From Pseudomonadota bacterium (GTDB lineage Bacteria; Pseudomonadota; Gammaproteobacteria; Steroidobacterales; Steroidobacteraceae): a DNA stretch of 64,000 bases. How positions within the stretch are numbered: the first letter of the stretch is position 1; each line of letters opens with the position of its first letter. Location of the stretch: positions 372,001-436,000 of the forward strand of contig JADJXW010000021.1 in assembly GCA_016720075.1 (NCBI GenBank), written 5' to 3'. Below, piece after piece: positions 10,165 to 19,407 of this stretch. A model generated the notes under the pieces. It did not search any database. It saw only the letters and a list, made by a program, of their open reading frames with translations, and was not told the origin of the DNA. Made by a program: the position numbers and the translations under genes.

Positions 10165-11583
10165 ATGGCAACCGGCAAAATCATCCAGATCATCGGACCC
10201 GTCATCGACGTGGCGTTCCCCCGCGAGTCCATCCCGCAGGTGTACGAGGCGCTGAAGCTCGCCGACGTGGACCTGACGCTCGAAGTGCAGCAGCAGCTGG
10301 GCGACGGCGTGGTGCGCACCATCGCGATGGGCGCCTCCGAAGGCCTGAAGCGCGGACTTGCGGTGAACGCCACCGGCAAGCCGATCAACGTGCCGGTGGG
10401 CAAGGCCACGCTGGGCCGCATCATGGACGTGCTCGGCACGCCGCAGGACAACCGCGGTCCGGTTGCTTCCGAGAGCACGCTGCCCATCCACCGTCCGGCG
10501 CCTGCGTTCGACGAACAGGCCGGCGGCCAGGACCTGCTGGTGACGGGCATCAAGGTGATCGACCTGCTGGTGCCCTTCCCCAAGGGCGGCAAGGTGGGCC
10601 TGTTCGGCGGCGCCGGCGTGGGCAAGACCGTGAACATGCTCGAGCTGATCAACAACATCGCCAAGCAGTACTCGGGTCTGTCGGTGTTCGCAGGCGTGGG
10701 TGAGCGTACCCGCGAAGGCAACGACTTCTACCACGAGATGGCCGAGTCGGGCGTCATCGACCTGGAGAAGCTCGAGAACTCGAAGGTGGCGATGGTGTAC
10801 GGCCAGATGAACGAGCCGCCGGGCAACCGCCTGCGCGTCGCGCTCACGGGCCTCACGATGGCCGAATACTTCCGCGACGAGAAGCAGGCGAACGGCCGCG
10901 GCCGCGACGTGCTGTTCTTCGTCGACAACATCTACCGCTACACGCTGGCCGGCACCGAAGTGTCGGCGCTGCTGGGCCGCATGCCGTCGGCCGTGGGTTA
11001 CCAGCCCACGCTGGCTGAGGAAATGGGCGTGCTGCAGGAGCGCATCACGTCGACCAAGACCGGCTCGATCACGTCCATCCAGGCCGTGTACGTTCCCGCG
11101 GACGACCTGACCGATCCTTCACCCGCCACCACCTTCGCTCACCTTGATGCGACCGTGGTGCTGAGCCGCAACATCGCGGCGCTGGGTATTTATCCTGCCG
11201 TGGATCCGCTGGATTCCACCAGCCGCCAGCTCGACCCGCTCGTGATCGGCGAAGAGCACTACAACGTCGCGCGCGGCGTGCAGGGCGTGCTGCAGAAGTA
11301 CAAGGAACTGCAGGACATCATCGCCATCCTGGGCATGGATGAGCTGAGCCAGGAAGACCGCCAGACGGTGTTCCGCGCGCGCAAGATCCAGCGCTTCCTG
11401 TCGCAGCCGTTCAACGTGGCCAAGGTGTTCACCGGCCAGGACGGCAAGATCGTCTCGCTGGCCGAGACCATCCGCGGCTTCAAGGGCATCCTGAACGGCG
11501 ACTACGATCACCTGCCCGAGCAGGCCTTCTACATGGTGGGCTCGATCGATGAGGCCGTGGAAAAGGCCAAGACCCTGAACTAA
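10165..11583 (+). CDS. atpD: F1Fo ATP synthase subunit beta (catalytic)
   Basis: The 472-residue catalytic F1 subunit. The P-loop GLFGGAGVGKTVNMLEL lies near residue 150; the catalytic glutamate is in GVGERTREGNDFYHEM; Walker B is VLFFVDNIYRYTLAGTEVSA; the family signature PAVDPLDSTSR is near 345. All key residues are present. An AGAGGAAGA ribosome site precedes the ATG. It is followed by atpC after 41 bp. Confidence 0.97.
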   Translation: MATGKIIQIIGPVIDVAFPRESIPQVYEALKLADVDLTLEVQQQLGDGVVRTIAMGASEGLKRGLAVNATGKPINVPVGKATLGRIMDVLGTPQDNRGPVASESTLPIHRPAPAFDEQAGGQDLLVTGIKVIDLLVPFPKGGKVGLFGGAGVGKTVNMLELINNIAKQYSGLSVFAGVGERTREGNDFYHEMAESGVIDLEKLENSKVAMVYGQMNEPPGNRLRVALTGLTMAEYFRDEKQANGRGRDVLFFVDNIYRYTLAGTEVSALLGRMPSAVGYQPTLAEEMGVLQERITSTKTGSITSIQAVYVPADDLTDPSPATTFAHLDATVVLSRNIAALGIYPAVDPLDSTSRQLDPLVIGEEHYNVARGVQGVLQKYKELQDIIAILGMDELSQEDRQTVFRARKIQRFLSQPFNVAKVFTGQDGKIVSLAETIRGFKGILNGDYDHLPEQAFYMVGSIDEAVEKAKTLN

Positions 11584-11624
11584 GGGTTATCGAAGCGCGA
11601 GTCAGGCAAGAAGCGAGCACGAAC

Positions 11625-12047
11625 ATGTCAGCCAAGACCATTCATGTCGACATCGTCAGCGCCGAAGGCGAGATCTTCGCCGGCGCTGCCGAGATGGTGT
11701 TCGTGCCCGCGAAAGAGGGCGAGCTGGGCATCACGCCGCGGCACGCGCCGTTGCTGACGCTGCTGAAGGCTGGCGAGGTTCGCGTGAAGACGGCCGAGGG
11801 GGAGACCTCGGTGTTCGTTGGTGGCGGGGCGCTGGAGATCCAGCCGAACCGCGTGACCATTCTTGCTGACACTGCCATCCGGGCGCATGACATCGACGAG
11901 GCTGCGGCGCTTGCCGCCAAACAGCGCGCCGAAGAGGCGCTGGCGAGCAAGGAAGACAAGATCGACCAGGCGCAGGCTCTGGCTGAGCTGGCGCAGGCGG
12001 CTGCTCAGCTGAAGCTGCTCGAGAAGATTCGGAAGACTCGCGGGTAG
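11625..12047 (+). CDS. atpC: F1Fo ATP synthase subunit epsilon
   Basis: The 140-residue epsilon subunit couples the shaft to the c ring and can inhibit ATP hydrolysis. The N-terminal beta sandwich contains EGEIFAGAAEMVFVPAKEGE and GITPRHAPLLTLLKAGEVR. The C-terminal helical hairpin (from about residue 88) is Ala/Glu-rich. It is the last gene of the operon. I see no clear hairpin plus T-run terminator between its stop and the convergent gene at 12081. Confidence 0.95.
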   Translation: MSAKTIHVDIVSAEGEIFAGAAEMVFVPAKEGELGITPRHAPLLTLLKAGEVRVKTAEGETSVFVGGGALEIQPNRVTILADTAIRAHDIDEAAALAAKQRAEEALASKEDKIDQAQALAELAQAAAQLKLLEKIRKTRG

Positions 12048-12080
12048 GGGCGAAGCTCGCTACATCAGCGTACTGCGCTT

Positions 12081-13161
12081 CTACTTCGGGCGGCTTGCGA
12101 AGCCTGTCGAGAGCATTGGGATGCGGTAGATGCTCATGCCTACGTTGCGCACGCCCTGCGGGGTTGTCCACGGTTTTCCGTCAGGGCCGACCACGCCCAT
12201 CATCGGTACGTAGAGGATGTTCTTTGCGGGGCCGGCGAACGTCAGCGTGATTGGTGAGCGTGGCGTGGGGATGAGGCCGAGGTATTTCCCATCTTTCGCC
12301 AGCACGTGCACGCCTTTCGAGGCGGTGACGTAGAGCCTTCCTTCTGAATCGATAGACATGCCGTCGCCGCCCAGGTCGCCATCCAGCAGGCCGAAGTCGC
12401 GGCGATTTTTCGTGGAGCCGTCGGGCTGCACGTCGAAGGCGATGACGCGGTCGCTGTTCGTCACCCACAGGGTCTTGCCATCGGCGGAGAGCAGGATGCC
12501 GTTGGAGGTGAGGTTCTGGTTTTCGACCACGGTGACGACGCCTGCGGCGCTCACGTGATACGCGCCGCCCACCGAGAAATACGCGCCACCCTTGCCGTCG
12601 GCCATCAGATCGTTCAGGCGGCCGAAGGGCTTGCCGTCGGGGAAGCTGTTGGCGAGCACGCGGTGCTCGGGCAGCAGCTGCGCGATGTAGGTGAGTTCCT
12701 GGCAGCTCTGGTAGAAGGGGCGCGCGGAGTCGGTGCAGGTGCGCTGCACGCCGAAGAGGCGGCCCGGCGGCATCGAGCGAAATCGAGCCCGTGGCGTGCG
12801 TGTCGCGCAGCACCACGTACTCGCGGCCATCGGCGCCCAGCTTGCGGATCGTGTCGGTCTGTTCCTGCGCGAACATCACGCCGCCATCGGCAGTGGGAAT
12901 GATGCCGTCGGCGGTTTCGAAATCGGCCCAGACCAGTTCCCACTGGGCATTCGCCGCTACAACACCCGGAATGCCGCGAACTTCCGCAATGCGTTCACCG
13001 GCCCGAAGGCCTGGGATGGGAACATAGGGCTGCACCGCAGGCGCGCCGGGTGCTGCGGCGGGCGGTGGCGCCGTGGGCGTTGCGGCCGGCGCAACCGGAG
13101 CCGTGTTCTGTGCCTGCGCCGCGAGCGCCAGCAGCAGTGCGAACGGGGCGGCGCGGCGCAT
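12081..13161 (-). pseudogene. SMP-30/gluconolactonase-like exported protein, frameshifted
   Basis: Two overlapping minus-strand frames together encode one protein of about 360 residues. The upstream part begins at the ATG complement 13159-13161 with a signal peptide (MRRAAPFALLLALAAQAQ) and a Pro/Ala linker, then continues to GSISLDAAG. The downstream frame resumes RLFGVQRTCTDSARPFYQSC and includes AFDVQPDGSTKNRRDFGLL, DGDLGGDGMSIDSEGRLYV and FAGPAKNILYV, typical of SMP-30-type propellers with metal-binding N and D residues. Frames join if one base is removed from the CCC at 12763-12765. This may be a true frameshift or a sequence error. It faces atpC tail-to-tail and lies 4 bp from the DUF6152 gene, its likely operon partner. 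Confidence 0.7.
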
Positions 13162-13165
13162 CAGA

Positions 13166-13567
13166 TCACTCCGCCACGGCAGCAGGAGCGGGCGCGGCGG
13201 CCGGTGGCGGTACACCCAGCGGCGCGCCATTGACCGTGCCGCGCACGTAGCTGCCACCGGGGCTGCCATCCTTCATCGGATGGATGGTGAGCACGATGCG
13301 ATCGCCGGGCTTCATCGATTCGCGCGACCAGCCCTGCCGGCGCAGCCCGTTGGGGCTGCTGCCCTCGACGCTGTACTCGGTGACCTTGCCATCGGCCGAG
13401 GCCACGTTGACCTGGATCCAGATGTGCGGATTGGTCCACTGGAATTCCTTGACCACGCCTTCGATGACCTGGTCCTTCTCGAAATCGAACATCGCGAAGG
13501 AGTGGTGCGCGTGGACAGCCATGGCGCCCAGCGCGAGCAGCGCGCCGACAGAAATTCGACTGATCAT
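13166..13567 (-). CDS. DUF6152-type small exported protein
   Basis: A 133-residue protein with a signal peptide (MISRISVGALLALGAMAVHA) followed by HHSFAMFDFEKDQVIEG, then EFQWTNPHIWIQVNV and GWSRESMKPGDRIVLTIHP. This pattern is known from uncharacterised exported proteins (DUF6152) often found beside quinoproteins or SMP-30-like proteins in environmental proteobacteria. Function is unknown; a beta-barrel periplasmic binding role is a guess. The low-complexity Pro/Ala C-terminus is not conserved. It is transcribed with the SMP-30-like gene. Confidence 0.7.
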   Translation of the reverse strand: MISRISVGALLALGAMAVHAHHSFAMFDFEKDQVIEGVVKEFQWTNPHIWIQVNVASADGKVTEYSVEGSSPNGLRRQGWSRESMKPGDRIVLTIHPMKDGSPGGSYVRGTVNGAPLGVPPPAAAPAPAAVAE

Positions 13568-13595
13568 GTATCCCCCGTCAGAAGTGCCGTGAGTG

Positions 13596-14588
13596 CTAGA
13601 GCTTCACCACGCCGTCATCGAAGGCTTTCAGGAAGGCGAGGCTTTTTTCGATGGCGGCGAAGCGATCCATGGAGAAGGGTGGTTCCTGCTCCACGTAGAA
13701 TTTGCGCACGCCGGCATTGAAGGCCGCCGGCAGCAGCGTGGGCCAGGGCAGCTTGCCAGAACCCACCTCTGTGGGATCCTGCTGCAGCGCGAAGTTGGAT
13801 TTCGTGCTGGGCTTGATGTCCTTGACGTGCATGAGCTGGAAGCGCCGGCCATGGCGCTTGAGCAGCGCGACGGGATCGACTCCCGCGGCGGCCACCCAGC
13901 CGACGTCGATCTCGAAACTCACCGCATCGGCAGAGGTGCCGGAGAGAAGCAGATCAAAGCCGGTGGTGTTGCCGAGCGGCGCGAATTCCTGGTTGTGGTT
14001 GTGGTAGCCCAGCCGCAGGCCTTCGGCGCGCAGCTTGCCGCCGCGGTCATTGAGCAGGTCGGCCGTGCGTTGCCAGTCGTCGCGGGTGAGGCCGGCGGTG
14101 ACGCGCTGCATATAGGGCACGAAACCCTCGCCCTCTTTCGGGCCGCCGAAGCGATCCGGCGTAGGGAACATCGGCATGACCACATCGGTGACGCCCAGCG
14201 CGTGCAGGTCGGCAGCGAGCTTCGGCAGATCCTGGTCGAGCCCCGGCTCGCCGGGCCGGCCCGTGGCGCCCACATGGATGCTGGTGAACTTCAAGCCGTG
14301 GCGGTTGCCCGCGGCGCGCAGCGCCTGCACCGACTGGCCGTGGTAGCCCGCCAGTTCCACCGTGCGGTAGCCGATCTTCGCCACGCGCGCGAGCGTGGCG
14401 TCGATGTTCTTGCGGGCCTCATCGCCCACGGTATAGAGCTGCAGGCCGATGGGCAGGTGGCGCTTGGCGAACCAGCCGCTGGCCGAGGGATCGATGGCCG
14501 AGGAGGCTGCCGCGGCAATGCGCCCGGCACTCGATGCCAGGCCCAGGATGCCCGTTGCGGCGCCGATCAGTGCTCTTCTGTTCATCAT
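13596..14588 (-). CDS. Exported sugar phosphate isomerase/epimerase-like TIM-barrel protein
   Basis: A 330-residue AP-endonuclease-2-like TIM barrel (xylose isomerase-like superfamily). The N-terminus MMNRRALIGAATGILGLASS is a twin-arginine-like or Sec signal (RR within the n-region). The barrel contains PIGLQLYTVGDEARKN, GYRTVELAGYHG, GYHNHNQEFAPL and FEIDVGWVAAAG, with metal-ligand candidates E, D, H and E. I chose ATG at 14586-14588, which places the signal correctly. Substrate unknown; related exported proteins are annotated as sugar phosphate isomerases without proof. It is divergent from the cupin gene at 14656. Confidence 0.75.
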   Translation of the reverse strand: MMNRRALIGAATGILGLASSAGRIAAAASSAIDPSASGWFAKRHLPIGLQLYTVGDEARKNIDATLARVAKIGYRTVELAGYHGQSVQALRAAGNRHGLKFTSIHVGATGRPGEPGLDQDLPKLAADLHALGVTDVVMPMFPTPDRFGGPKEGEGFVPYMQRVTAGLTRDDWQRTADLLNDRGGKLRAEGLRLGYHNHNQEFAPLGNTTGFDLLLSGTSADAVSFEIDVGWVAAAGVDPVALLKRHGRRFQLMHVKDIKPSTKSNFALQQDPTEVGSGKLPWPTLLPAAFNAGVRKFYVEQEPPFSMDRFAAIEKSLAFLKAFDDGVVKL

Positions 14589-14655
14589 GACGGTGTTTCC
14601 CCCTTGGCCTAGACTGCCCCCACAGCCCGTCGGCCGCAAGTCAAAGGAGAGGCAG

Positions 14656-15186
14656 ATGCCCGACATGCCGCGCACCAAGCCCGTGATCAACCTGGACGAA
14701 GTGACCCTCGATGAGCGACCCGCGTTCTTCCAGCCGCCGCCCAGCGTGGCCGGTCGGTTCGGATCGCGCAGCGGCATGGTGGGCGCCCGCATCGGCGCGC
14801 GGCTGCTGGGTTACAACATCACCGCGGTGGCGCCGGGCAAGCGTGCCTTTCCGCTGCACAACCACCATGCCAACGAGGAGATGTTCTACATCCTGCAGGG
14901 CACTGGCGAACTGCGCATCGGCGATGAGCGCTATTCACTGCGCGCCGGGGATTTCATCGCGAACCCCCCGGGCGGACCCGAGACGGCGCACCAGATCATC
15001 AACACCGGCAGCGAGGAGCTGCGCTACCTGGCCGTGAGCACGATGATCACGCCCGAGGCCGTGGAGTATCCGGACTCGAAGAAGGTGGCGGCCTACTCGC
15101 GGCAGACGCAGGCCGATGGATCGCTGCGCGTGTTCCGGCAGATCAGCCGCGACGGGCAGAGCGTGGACTACTGGGACGGGGAGTAG
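14656..15186 (+). CDS. Cupin-domain protein
   Basis: A 176-residue protein with a single cupin barrel. The first cupin motif is HNHHANEEMFYILQGTGELR (two His and one Glu as metal ligands), and the second is YSLRAGDFIANPPGGPETAH. The ATG at 14656 has a good ribosome site, AAGGAGA at 14644-14650. Such proteins bind a metal and may act on small sugars or as sensors; nothing in the sequence fixes the substrate. It converges on maeB, ending 5 bp from the maeB stop. Confidence 0.8.
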   Translation: MPDMPRTKPVINLDEVTLDERPAFFQPPPSVAGRFGSRSGMVGARIGARLLGYNITAVAPGKRAFPLHNHHANEEMFYILQGTGELRIGDERYSLRAGDFIANPPGGPETAHQIINTGSEELRYLAVSTMITPEAVEYPDSKKVAAYSRQTQADGSLRVFRQISRDGQSVDYWDGE

Positions 15187-15191
15187 TCGCT

Positions 15192-17522
15192 TCAGCCCGC
15201 CGAGCGTTCGCGCAGCCGCGTGACGCCTGCCTTTTGTCCTGCCTGCGCCGCGACGAGAGCCATCATCGCCAGGATGCGGCGCACCGTGGTCGACGGCGTC
15301 ATCACATGAGCCGGGGCGGCCGCGCCCATCAGCATCGGACCCATGGTGGTCGCACCGCTGGTCACGGCCTTCAGGATGTTGAAGAGGATGTTGGCCGCAT
15401 CGATGTTGGGGCAGACCAGGATGTTGGCCTCGCCGTGCAGCGGGCTTTCCATGAGATTGTCGCGGCGGATGGCCTCGAGCATGGCCGCATCGCCGTGCAT
15501 CTCGCCATCGCATTCCACATCGGGCGCCATGCTGCGGAAGATCTCGAACGCCTCGCGCACCCGGCGCGCCGAGTCGCGGCGCGAGGAGCCGTAGTTGGAG
15601 TGCGAGAGGAATGCCACCTTCGGCGGCAGGCCGAACGCGCGCACCTGCTCGGCGGACTTCAGTGCGATGCGCGCCAGCTGCTCGGAGGAGGGCGTTTCGT
15701 TCACGTAGGTGTCGGCGATGAACAGCGCGCGCTTGTCCATCGACAGCGCCGAGAGCGTGGCCAGCGTGGTGGCGCCTGGCTGCAGCCCGATGATGTTCTC
15801 GATATTCTCGAGGTGCGCATCGAAGCGGCCGTGCGTGCCGCAGAGCATGCCGTCGGCATCGCCCAGGCGGACCATCAGCGCCGCGATGATGGTGTTGGAG
15901 CGGTGCACCGAGGCCTTGGCCGCCTCGGGGCCCACGCCGCGCCGACCCATGATCTGGTGGTAGGCCTGCCAGTACTGGCGGAAGCGCGGATCGTCATCCG
16001 GATTCACGCAGGTGATGTCTTTTCCCAGCTTCATGCGCAGCTTGGCCTTGGCAATGCGCGCCTCGATCACCGACGGACGGCCGATGAGGATGGGAATGGC
16101 CAGGCCCTCGTCGAGGGCGGTCTGCGCCGCGCGCAGCACGCGCGGATCCTCGCCCTCGGCCATCGCCACGCGCTTGTGCGCCGAGCGCTGCGCCGCGCTG
16201 AAGATGGGGCGCGTGAGCATGCCCGCCGAAGAGAACATGCGCGAGAGCTGCGCGCGGTAGGCATCCATGTCGGCGATGGGCCGCGTGGCCACGCCCGAGG
16301 CCGCCGCCGCCGCCGCCACGGCGGGCGCGATGCGGATGATGAGGCGGGTGTCGAAGGGCTTGGGGATGATGTAGTCGGTGCCGAAGGCCAGTTCCTGGCC
16401 GGGATAGGCCGAGGCCACTTCGTCGCTGATCTCGGCCTTGGCGAGATCCGCGATTTCCTTCACGCAGGCCAGCTTCATCTCAGCCGTGATCTTCGTGGCG
16501 CCGCAGTCCAGCGCGCCGCGGAAGATGTAGGGGAAGCACAGCACGTTGTTCACCTGGTTCGGATAATCCGAACGACCGGTGGCGATGATGCAGTCAGGGC
16601 GAGCGCCGAGCGCCAGTTCCGGACGGATCTCGGGCTCGGGGTTGGCCAGCGCCAGGATGATGGGGCGCGTGCCCATGGTCTTGACCATCTCGGGCGTGAG
16701 CACGCCGCCGGTGGAGCAGCCCAGGAACACATCGGCGCCCGGTATCACATCGGCCAGCGTGCGCAGCGCGGACTTCTGCGCGTAGCGCGCCTTCTCGGGA
16801 TTGAAGGTGTCGCCGCGGCCTTCGTAGATGAGGCCCTTGGAGTCGCAGGCAAAGACGTTCTCGCGCTTCAGGCCCAGGCCCACCATCAGGTCGAGGCAGG
16901 CAATGGCCGCGGCGCCGGCGCCGGAAACAACGACCTTGACCTTGCCGATGTCCTTGCCCACCAGTTCCAGGCCATTCCTGATGGCCGCGGCGGAGATGAT
17001 GGCCGTGCCGTGCTGATCATCGTGGAAGACCGGGATGCCCATGCGCTCGGTGAGCTTGCGCTCGATGTAGAAGCACTCGGGCGCCTTGATGTCTTCGAGG
17101 TTGATGCCGCCCAGCGTGGGTTCCAGCGAGGCGACGATGTCGACCAGGCGATCCGGGTCACGCTCGGCCAGCTCGATGTCGAACACATCGATGCCCGCGA
17201 ACTTCTTGAAGAGGCAGCCCTTGCCTTCCATCACCGGCTTGGCGGCCAGGGGCCCGATGTCGCCCAGGCCCAGCACGGCCGTGCCGTTGGTGACCACGCC
17301 CACGAGGTTGCCGCGCGAGGTGTAGGCGGCGGCCAGCGTGGGGTCGGCGGCGATGTCGAGGCAGGGATAGGCCACGCCCGGCGAATAGGCCAGCGACAGA
17401 TCGCGCTGGTTCGCCAACGGCTTGGTGGGCGTGAGCGAGATCTTTCCCGGCGTGGGAAGGCGGTGGTAGTCCAGCGCGGCTTCACGCAGGGCGGCTTCGG
17501 CAGGGGTCAGAGGCTCGGACAT
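15192..17522 (-). CDS. maeB: NADP-dependent malic enzyme with phosphotransacetylase-like C-terminal domain
   Basis: A 776-residue MaeB-type protein that decarboxylates malate to pyruvate with NADP reduction in the cytoplasm. The malic-enzyme domain (about 1-430) has SLAYSPGVAYPCLDI, AVLGLGDIGPLA, FHDDQHGTAIISAAA and the Rossmann stretch VVSGAGAAAIACLDLM. The C-terminal half (about 440-776) resembles phosphate acetyltransferase and is regulatory in known MaeB proteins. The start at 17520-17522 gives MSEPLTPAEAALREAALDYH, the normal N-terminus. It is the chromosomal gene bordering the integron. Confidence 0.94.
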   Translation of the reverse strand: MSEPLTPAEAALREAALDYHRLPTPGKISLTPTKPLANQRDLSLAYSPGVAYPCLDIAADPTLAAAYTSRGNLVGVVTNGTAVLGLGDIGPLAAKPVMEGKGCLFKKFAGIDVFDIELAERDPDRLVDIVASLEPTLGGINLEDIKAPECFYIERKLTERMGIPVFHDDQHGTAIISAAAIRNGLELVGKDIGKVKVVVSGAGAAAIACLDLMVGLGLKRENVFACDSKGLIYEGRGDTFNPEKARYAQKSALRTLADVIPGADVFLGCSTGGVLTPEMVKTMGTRPIILALANPEPEIRPELALGARPDCIIATGRSDYPNQVNNVLCFPYIFRGALDCGATKITAEMKLACVKEIADLAKAEISDEVASAYPGQELAFGTDYIIPKPFDTRLIIRIAPAVAAAAAASGVATRPIADMDAYRAQLSRMFSSAGMLTRPIFSAAQRSAHKRVAMAEGEDPRVLRAAQTALDEGLAIPILIGRPSVIEARIAKAKLRMKLGKDITCVNPDDDPRFRQYWQAYHQIMGRRGVGPEAAKASVHRSNTIIAALMVRLGDADGMLCGTHGRFDAHLENIENIIGLQPGATTLATLSALSMDKRALFIADTYVNETPSSEQLARIALKSAEQVRAFGLPPKVAFLSHSNYGSSRRDSARRVREAFEIFRSMAPDVECDGEMHGDAAMLEAIRRDNLMESPLHGEANILVCPNIDAANILFNILKAVTSGATTMGPMLMGAAAPAHVMTPSTTVRRILAMMALVAAQAGQKAGVTRLRERSAG

Positions 17523-17640
17523 ATAGGTGTACTTATCGGTCCAAAGAGGCCGGATTATCCCGATTGACCCCTGCCCGCGCCAGTAACCGGCAATACCACC
17601 CAAGGGCATTCCCGGGGTCGTGACGCAATGCGAAATGATC

Positions 17641-18615
17641 TCAGAACAGGCCATCCAGAGGGCTTTTCACGGCCCGACCGCCCCGGTTCAGCACATGTGT
17701 GTAGATCATCGTGGTCTTCACGTCGGAATGGCCCAGCAGCTCCTGGACCGAGCGGATGTCGTAGCCGGACTCCAGCAGATGGGTGGCGAAACAGTGCCGG
17801 AAGGTGTGGCAGCCGGCGGGCTTCAGGATGCCGGCACGCTGGATGGCCGCCTGCACGGTGCGCTGAAGCGTTCGCGGGTTCACGTGGAATCGAACCAGCT
17901 GGCCGTCGTAGGGGTCGCGGCAGATCGAGTGCGATGGAAAGACCCACAACCACGGGAACGATGTGGATGCGCCCGGGTACTTGGTCTTGAGCGCATTGGG
18001 AACCGGCACGCCCGGCGCCCCCGCACTGCGTTCGCGCCGATACCATCCCTCGAGCGCGGCGAAGTGCGCGCGGAGCGGGGTGACGAGCTCCGCGGGAATG
18101 ACCGAGACGCGATCCTTGCCGCCCTTGCCATGACGGACGACCAGTTCGCGGCGCTCCAGATCCAGGTCCTTGACGCGAAGCGCCAGCGCCTCGGCCAGCC
18201 GAAGGCCACTGCCGTAGAGGAGGCCCACCACCAGGCGCGAGCGGCCGCGCAGCTCCGCAAACACACGCCGCACCTCGTCGTGGGTCAGAACCACCGGCAG
18301 GCGACGAGGCTTGTTCGCCCGCACCACCTGATCGAGCATGGGAAGATCCATGCGAAGCACATCTCGATAGAGGAAGAGCAATGCCTGCAGCGCCTGGTTC
18401 TGTGTGCCGGCTGCAACCTTCAGATCGACGGCCAGGTGGGTGAGGAAGGTTGTCAGGGCGTCGACTCCGAGTTCCCGCGGATGCCTGCCGCCACAGAAGC
18501 GGATGTAGCGACGAATCCAGCCGACGTAGGTCTTCTCGGTGCGAATGCTGTAGTGCCGAACCCGGGTCTGCTCGCGCACCGCTTCGATCAGCGTGAGAGG
18601 TCGGACAGGATCCAT
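17641..18615 (-). CDS. intI: Integron integrase IntI (tyrosine recombinase)
   Basis: A 324-residue tyrosine recombinase that inserts and excises gene cassettes at attI and attC. The catalytic set is complete: R139 (GSGLRLAEAL), K167 (GKGGKDR), H270 and R273 (CHTFRH), H296 (LLGHSDVKTT) and Y305 (MIYTHV). The insertion typical of IntI proteins, absent from XerC/XerD, is present at about residues 205-235 (ALKTKYPGASTSFPWLWVFP). The N-terminal SAM-like domain covers about 1-100. The gene points away from the cassettes, as in all integrons. It appears intact, so the system may still work. Confidence 0.95.
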   Translation of the reverse strand: MDPVRPLTLIEAVREQTRVRHYSIRTEKTYVGWIRRYIRFCGGRHPRELGVDALTTFLTHLAVDLKVAAGTQNQALQALLFLYRDVLRMDLPMLDQVVRANKPRRLPVVLTHDEVRRVFAELRGRSRLVVGLLYGSGLRLAEALALRVKDLDLERRELVVRHGKGGKDRVSVIPAELVTPLRAHFAALEGWYRRERSAGAPGVPVPNALKTKYPGASTSFPWLWVFPSHSICRDPYDGQLVRFHVNPRTLQRTVQAAIQRAGILKPAGCHTFRHCFATHLLESGYDIRSVQELLGHSDVKTTMIYTHVLNRGGRAVKSPLDGLF

Positions 18616-18634
18616 GTCGGGCTATCACCGTATT

Positions 18635-18646
18635 GCGACATGTCGC
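18635..18646. promoter_or_regulatory. 12-bp palindrome upstream of intI (candidate operator)
   Basis: GCGACATGTCGC is a perfect palindrome 20-31 bp upstream of the intI start. On the minus strand it lies inside a possible weak promoter (TTACGA, 17 bp, AATACG). It does not match the LexA consensus CTG(N10)CAG known to control other integrases, so a different regulator would be needed. Function is inferred from position only. Confidence 0.3.
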
Positions 18647-18689
18647 CTATGTCGTAAGGTGTGTAGCGTATTCAGGGACTTGTGCTGAA

Positions 18690-18757
18690 ACCCAGCTGCA
18701 TATCCGACGTAAAAGAAGCAGAATGCTTAGCGTGACAAATAGAATTAATTGTTATGC
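18690..18757 (+). other. attI region (primary cassette insertion site)
   Basis: The region between intI and the first cassette ends with the core site GTTATGC (18751-18757), where the first cassette joins. Sequence before it (AGCGTGACAAATAGAATTAATT) is AT-rich and unlike the attC family, as expected for attI. The left border is approximate. A cassette promoter (Pc) reading right is expected here or inside intI; I see no convincing match. Confidence 0.65.
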
Positions 18758-18869
18758 GACCTGACCAACTCTGCCAACACTGAAGAGGGCCAATACTTGG
18801 CGTGGTTGCAGACGTCAAAGTACTATCCCGCTGAGCATTCGCGCCCAGACAACTAGTCAGAGGTAGTGC

Positions 18870-19225
18870 ATGAACAATCGACCCGTTCTCGCCTCAGTAG
18901 TCTCCATCGCAATGGGCGTCGCTCTCATGGCGCCAGATGCCATTGCCGCATCTTCTCGGGAAACACTCCATTCCGTGCATCTCATGAAGGTTAGGTGGAG
19001 CAACTTGCCGAGGAGGTGGCGCGTGCCACTGGCAAGACCATGATCATTGCCCCAACAGTCAAGGTGACCGTTTCGCTTGACACGAAACAACCTCTCTCTG
19101 CTGAGGATCTCTTCGACGCCTTTGTCCGGGTGCTAAACGAGCAGGGACTGCGCGTTACTCAAGACTCAAATGGTGTCATCAGAGTCACGACTACTTACGA
19201 GAGTTTCGGTCTTACCTGGACGTGA
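18870..19225 (+). pseudogene. Cassette 1: exported secretin-N0-like domain protein, frameshifted
   Basis: The reading frame starts MNNRPVLASVVSIAMGVALM with a signal peptide and is broken near 18994, where one G is missing compared with the copy at 22621 (GGTGG versus GGGTGG). After the break the second frame continues as LAEEVARATGKTMIIAPTVK, then PLSAEDLFDAFVRVLNEQGL and VTQDSNGVIRVTTTYESFG. The pattern of a short helix-rich and strand domain (ATGK.MII.P.V and PLS..DLFDAF) resembles the N0/STN domain of type II secretion secretins (GspD), but without any beta-barrel domain. Codons after the break remain protein-like, so the loss is recent. Confidence 0.65.
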
Positions 19226-19253
19226 CCGAAGAGAAGAGGCGCCCAGACCGGTC

Positions 19254-19388
19254 GCATAACAAACACATGCAGCGCGCCGGGACCCATAAAGTGCTCGGCC
19301 GCGGGCGATCCGGCGTGCTGTTGTTTCAAGTCCCGCGCGCCCGCGTGCTGATGCGTTGGCGCGCGGGCGCTGATGTGGGCCGTTAGGC
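19254..19388 (+). other. attC site 1
   Basis: 135 bp from R'' GCATAAC (19254-19260) to R' GTTAGGC (19382-19388), with imperfect inverted arms (GGCCGCGGGCGA / CGCGCCCGCGTGCTG). R'' complements the GTTATGC at the start of its own cassette. Confidence 0.92.
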
Positions 19389-19407
19389 GACAGGACGCCT
19401 CACCTAC

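Noticed and set aside
15234..17567. A 777-codon open frame antisense to maeB
   Set aside because: It is a shadow of the conserved malic enzyme gene in the opposite frame; no motif.
17641..18615. Interpretation of the recombinase as XerC/XerD
   Set aside because: It carries the extra IntI-type insertion and is next to an attC array, so IntI is the better call.
18616..18751. Cassette promoter Pc reading into cassette 1
   Set aside because: Several weak matches (for example TTGCGA-16-TAAGGT) exist but none convincing enough to annotate.
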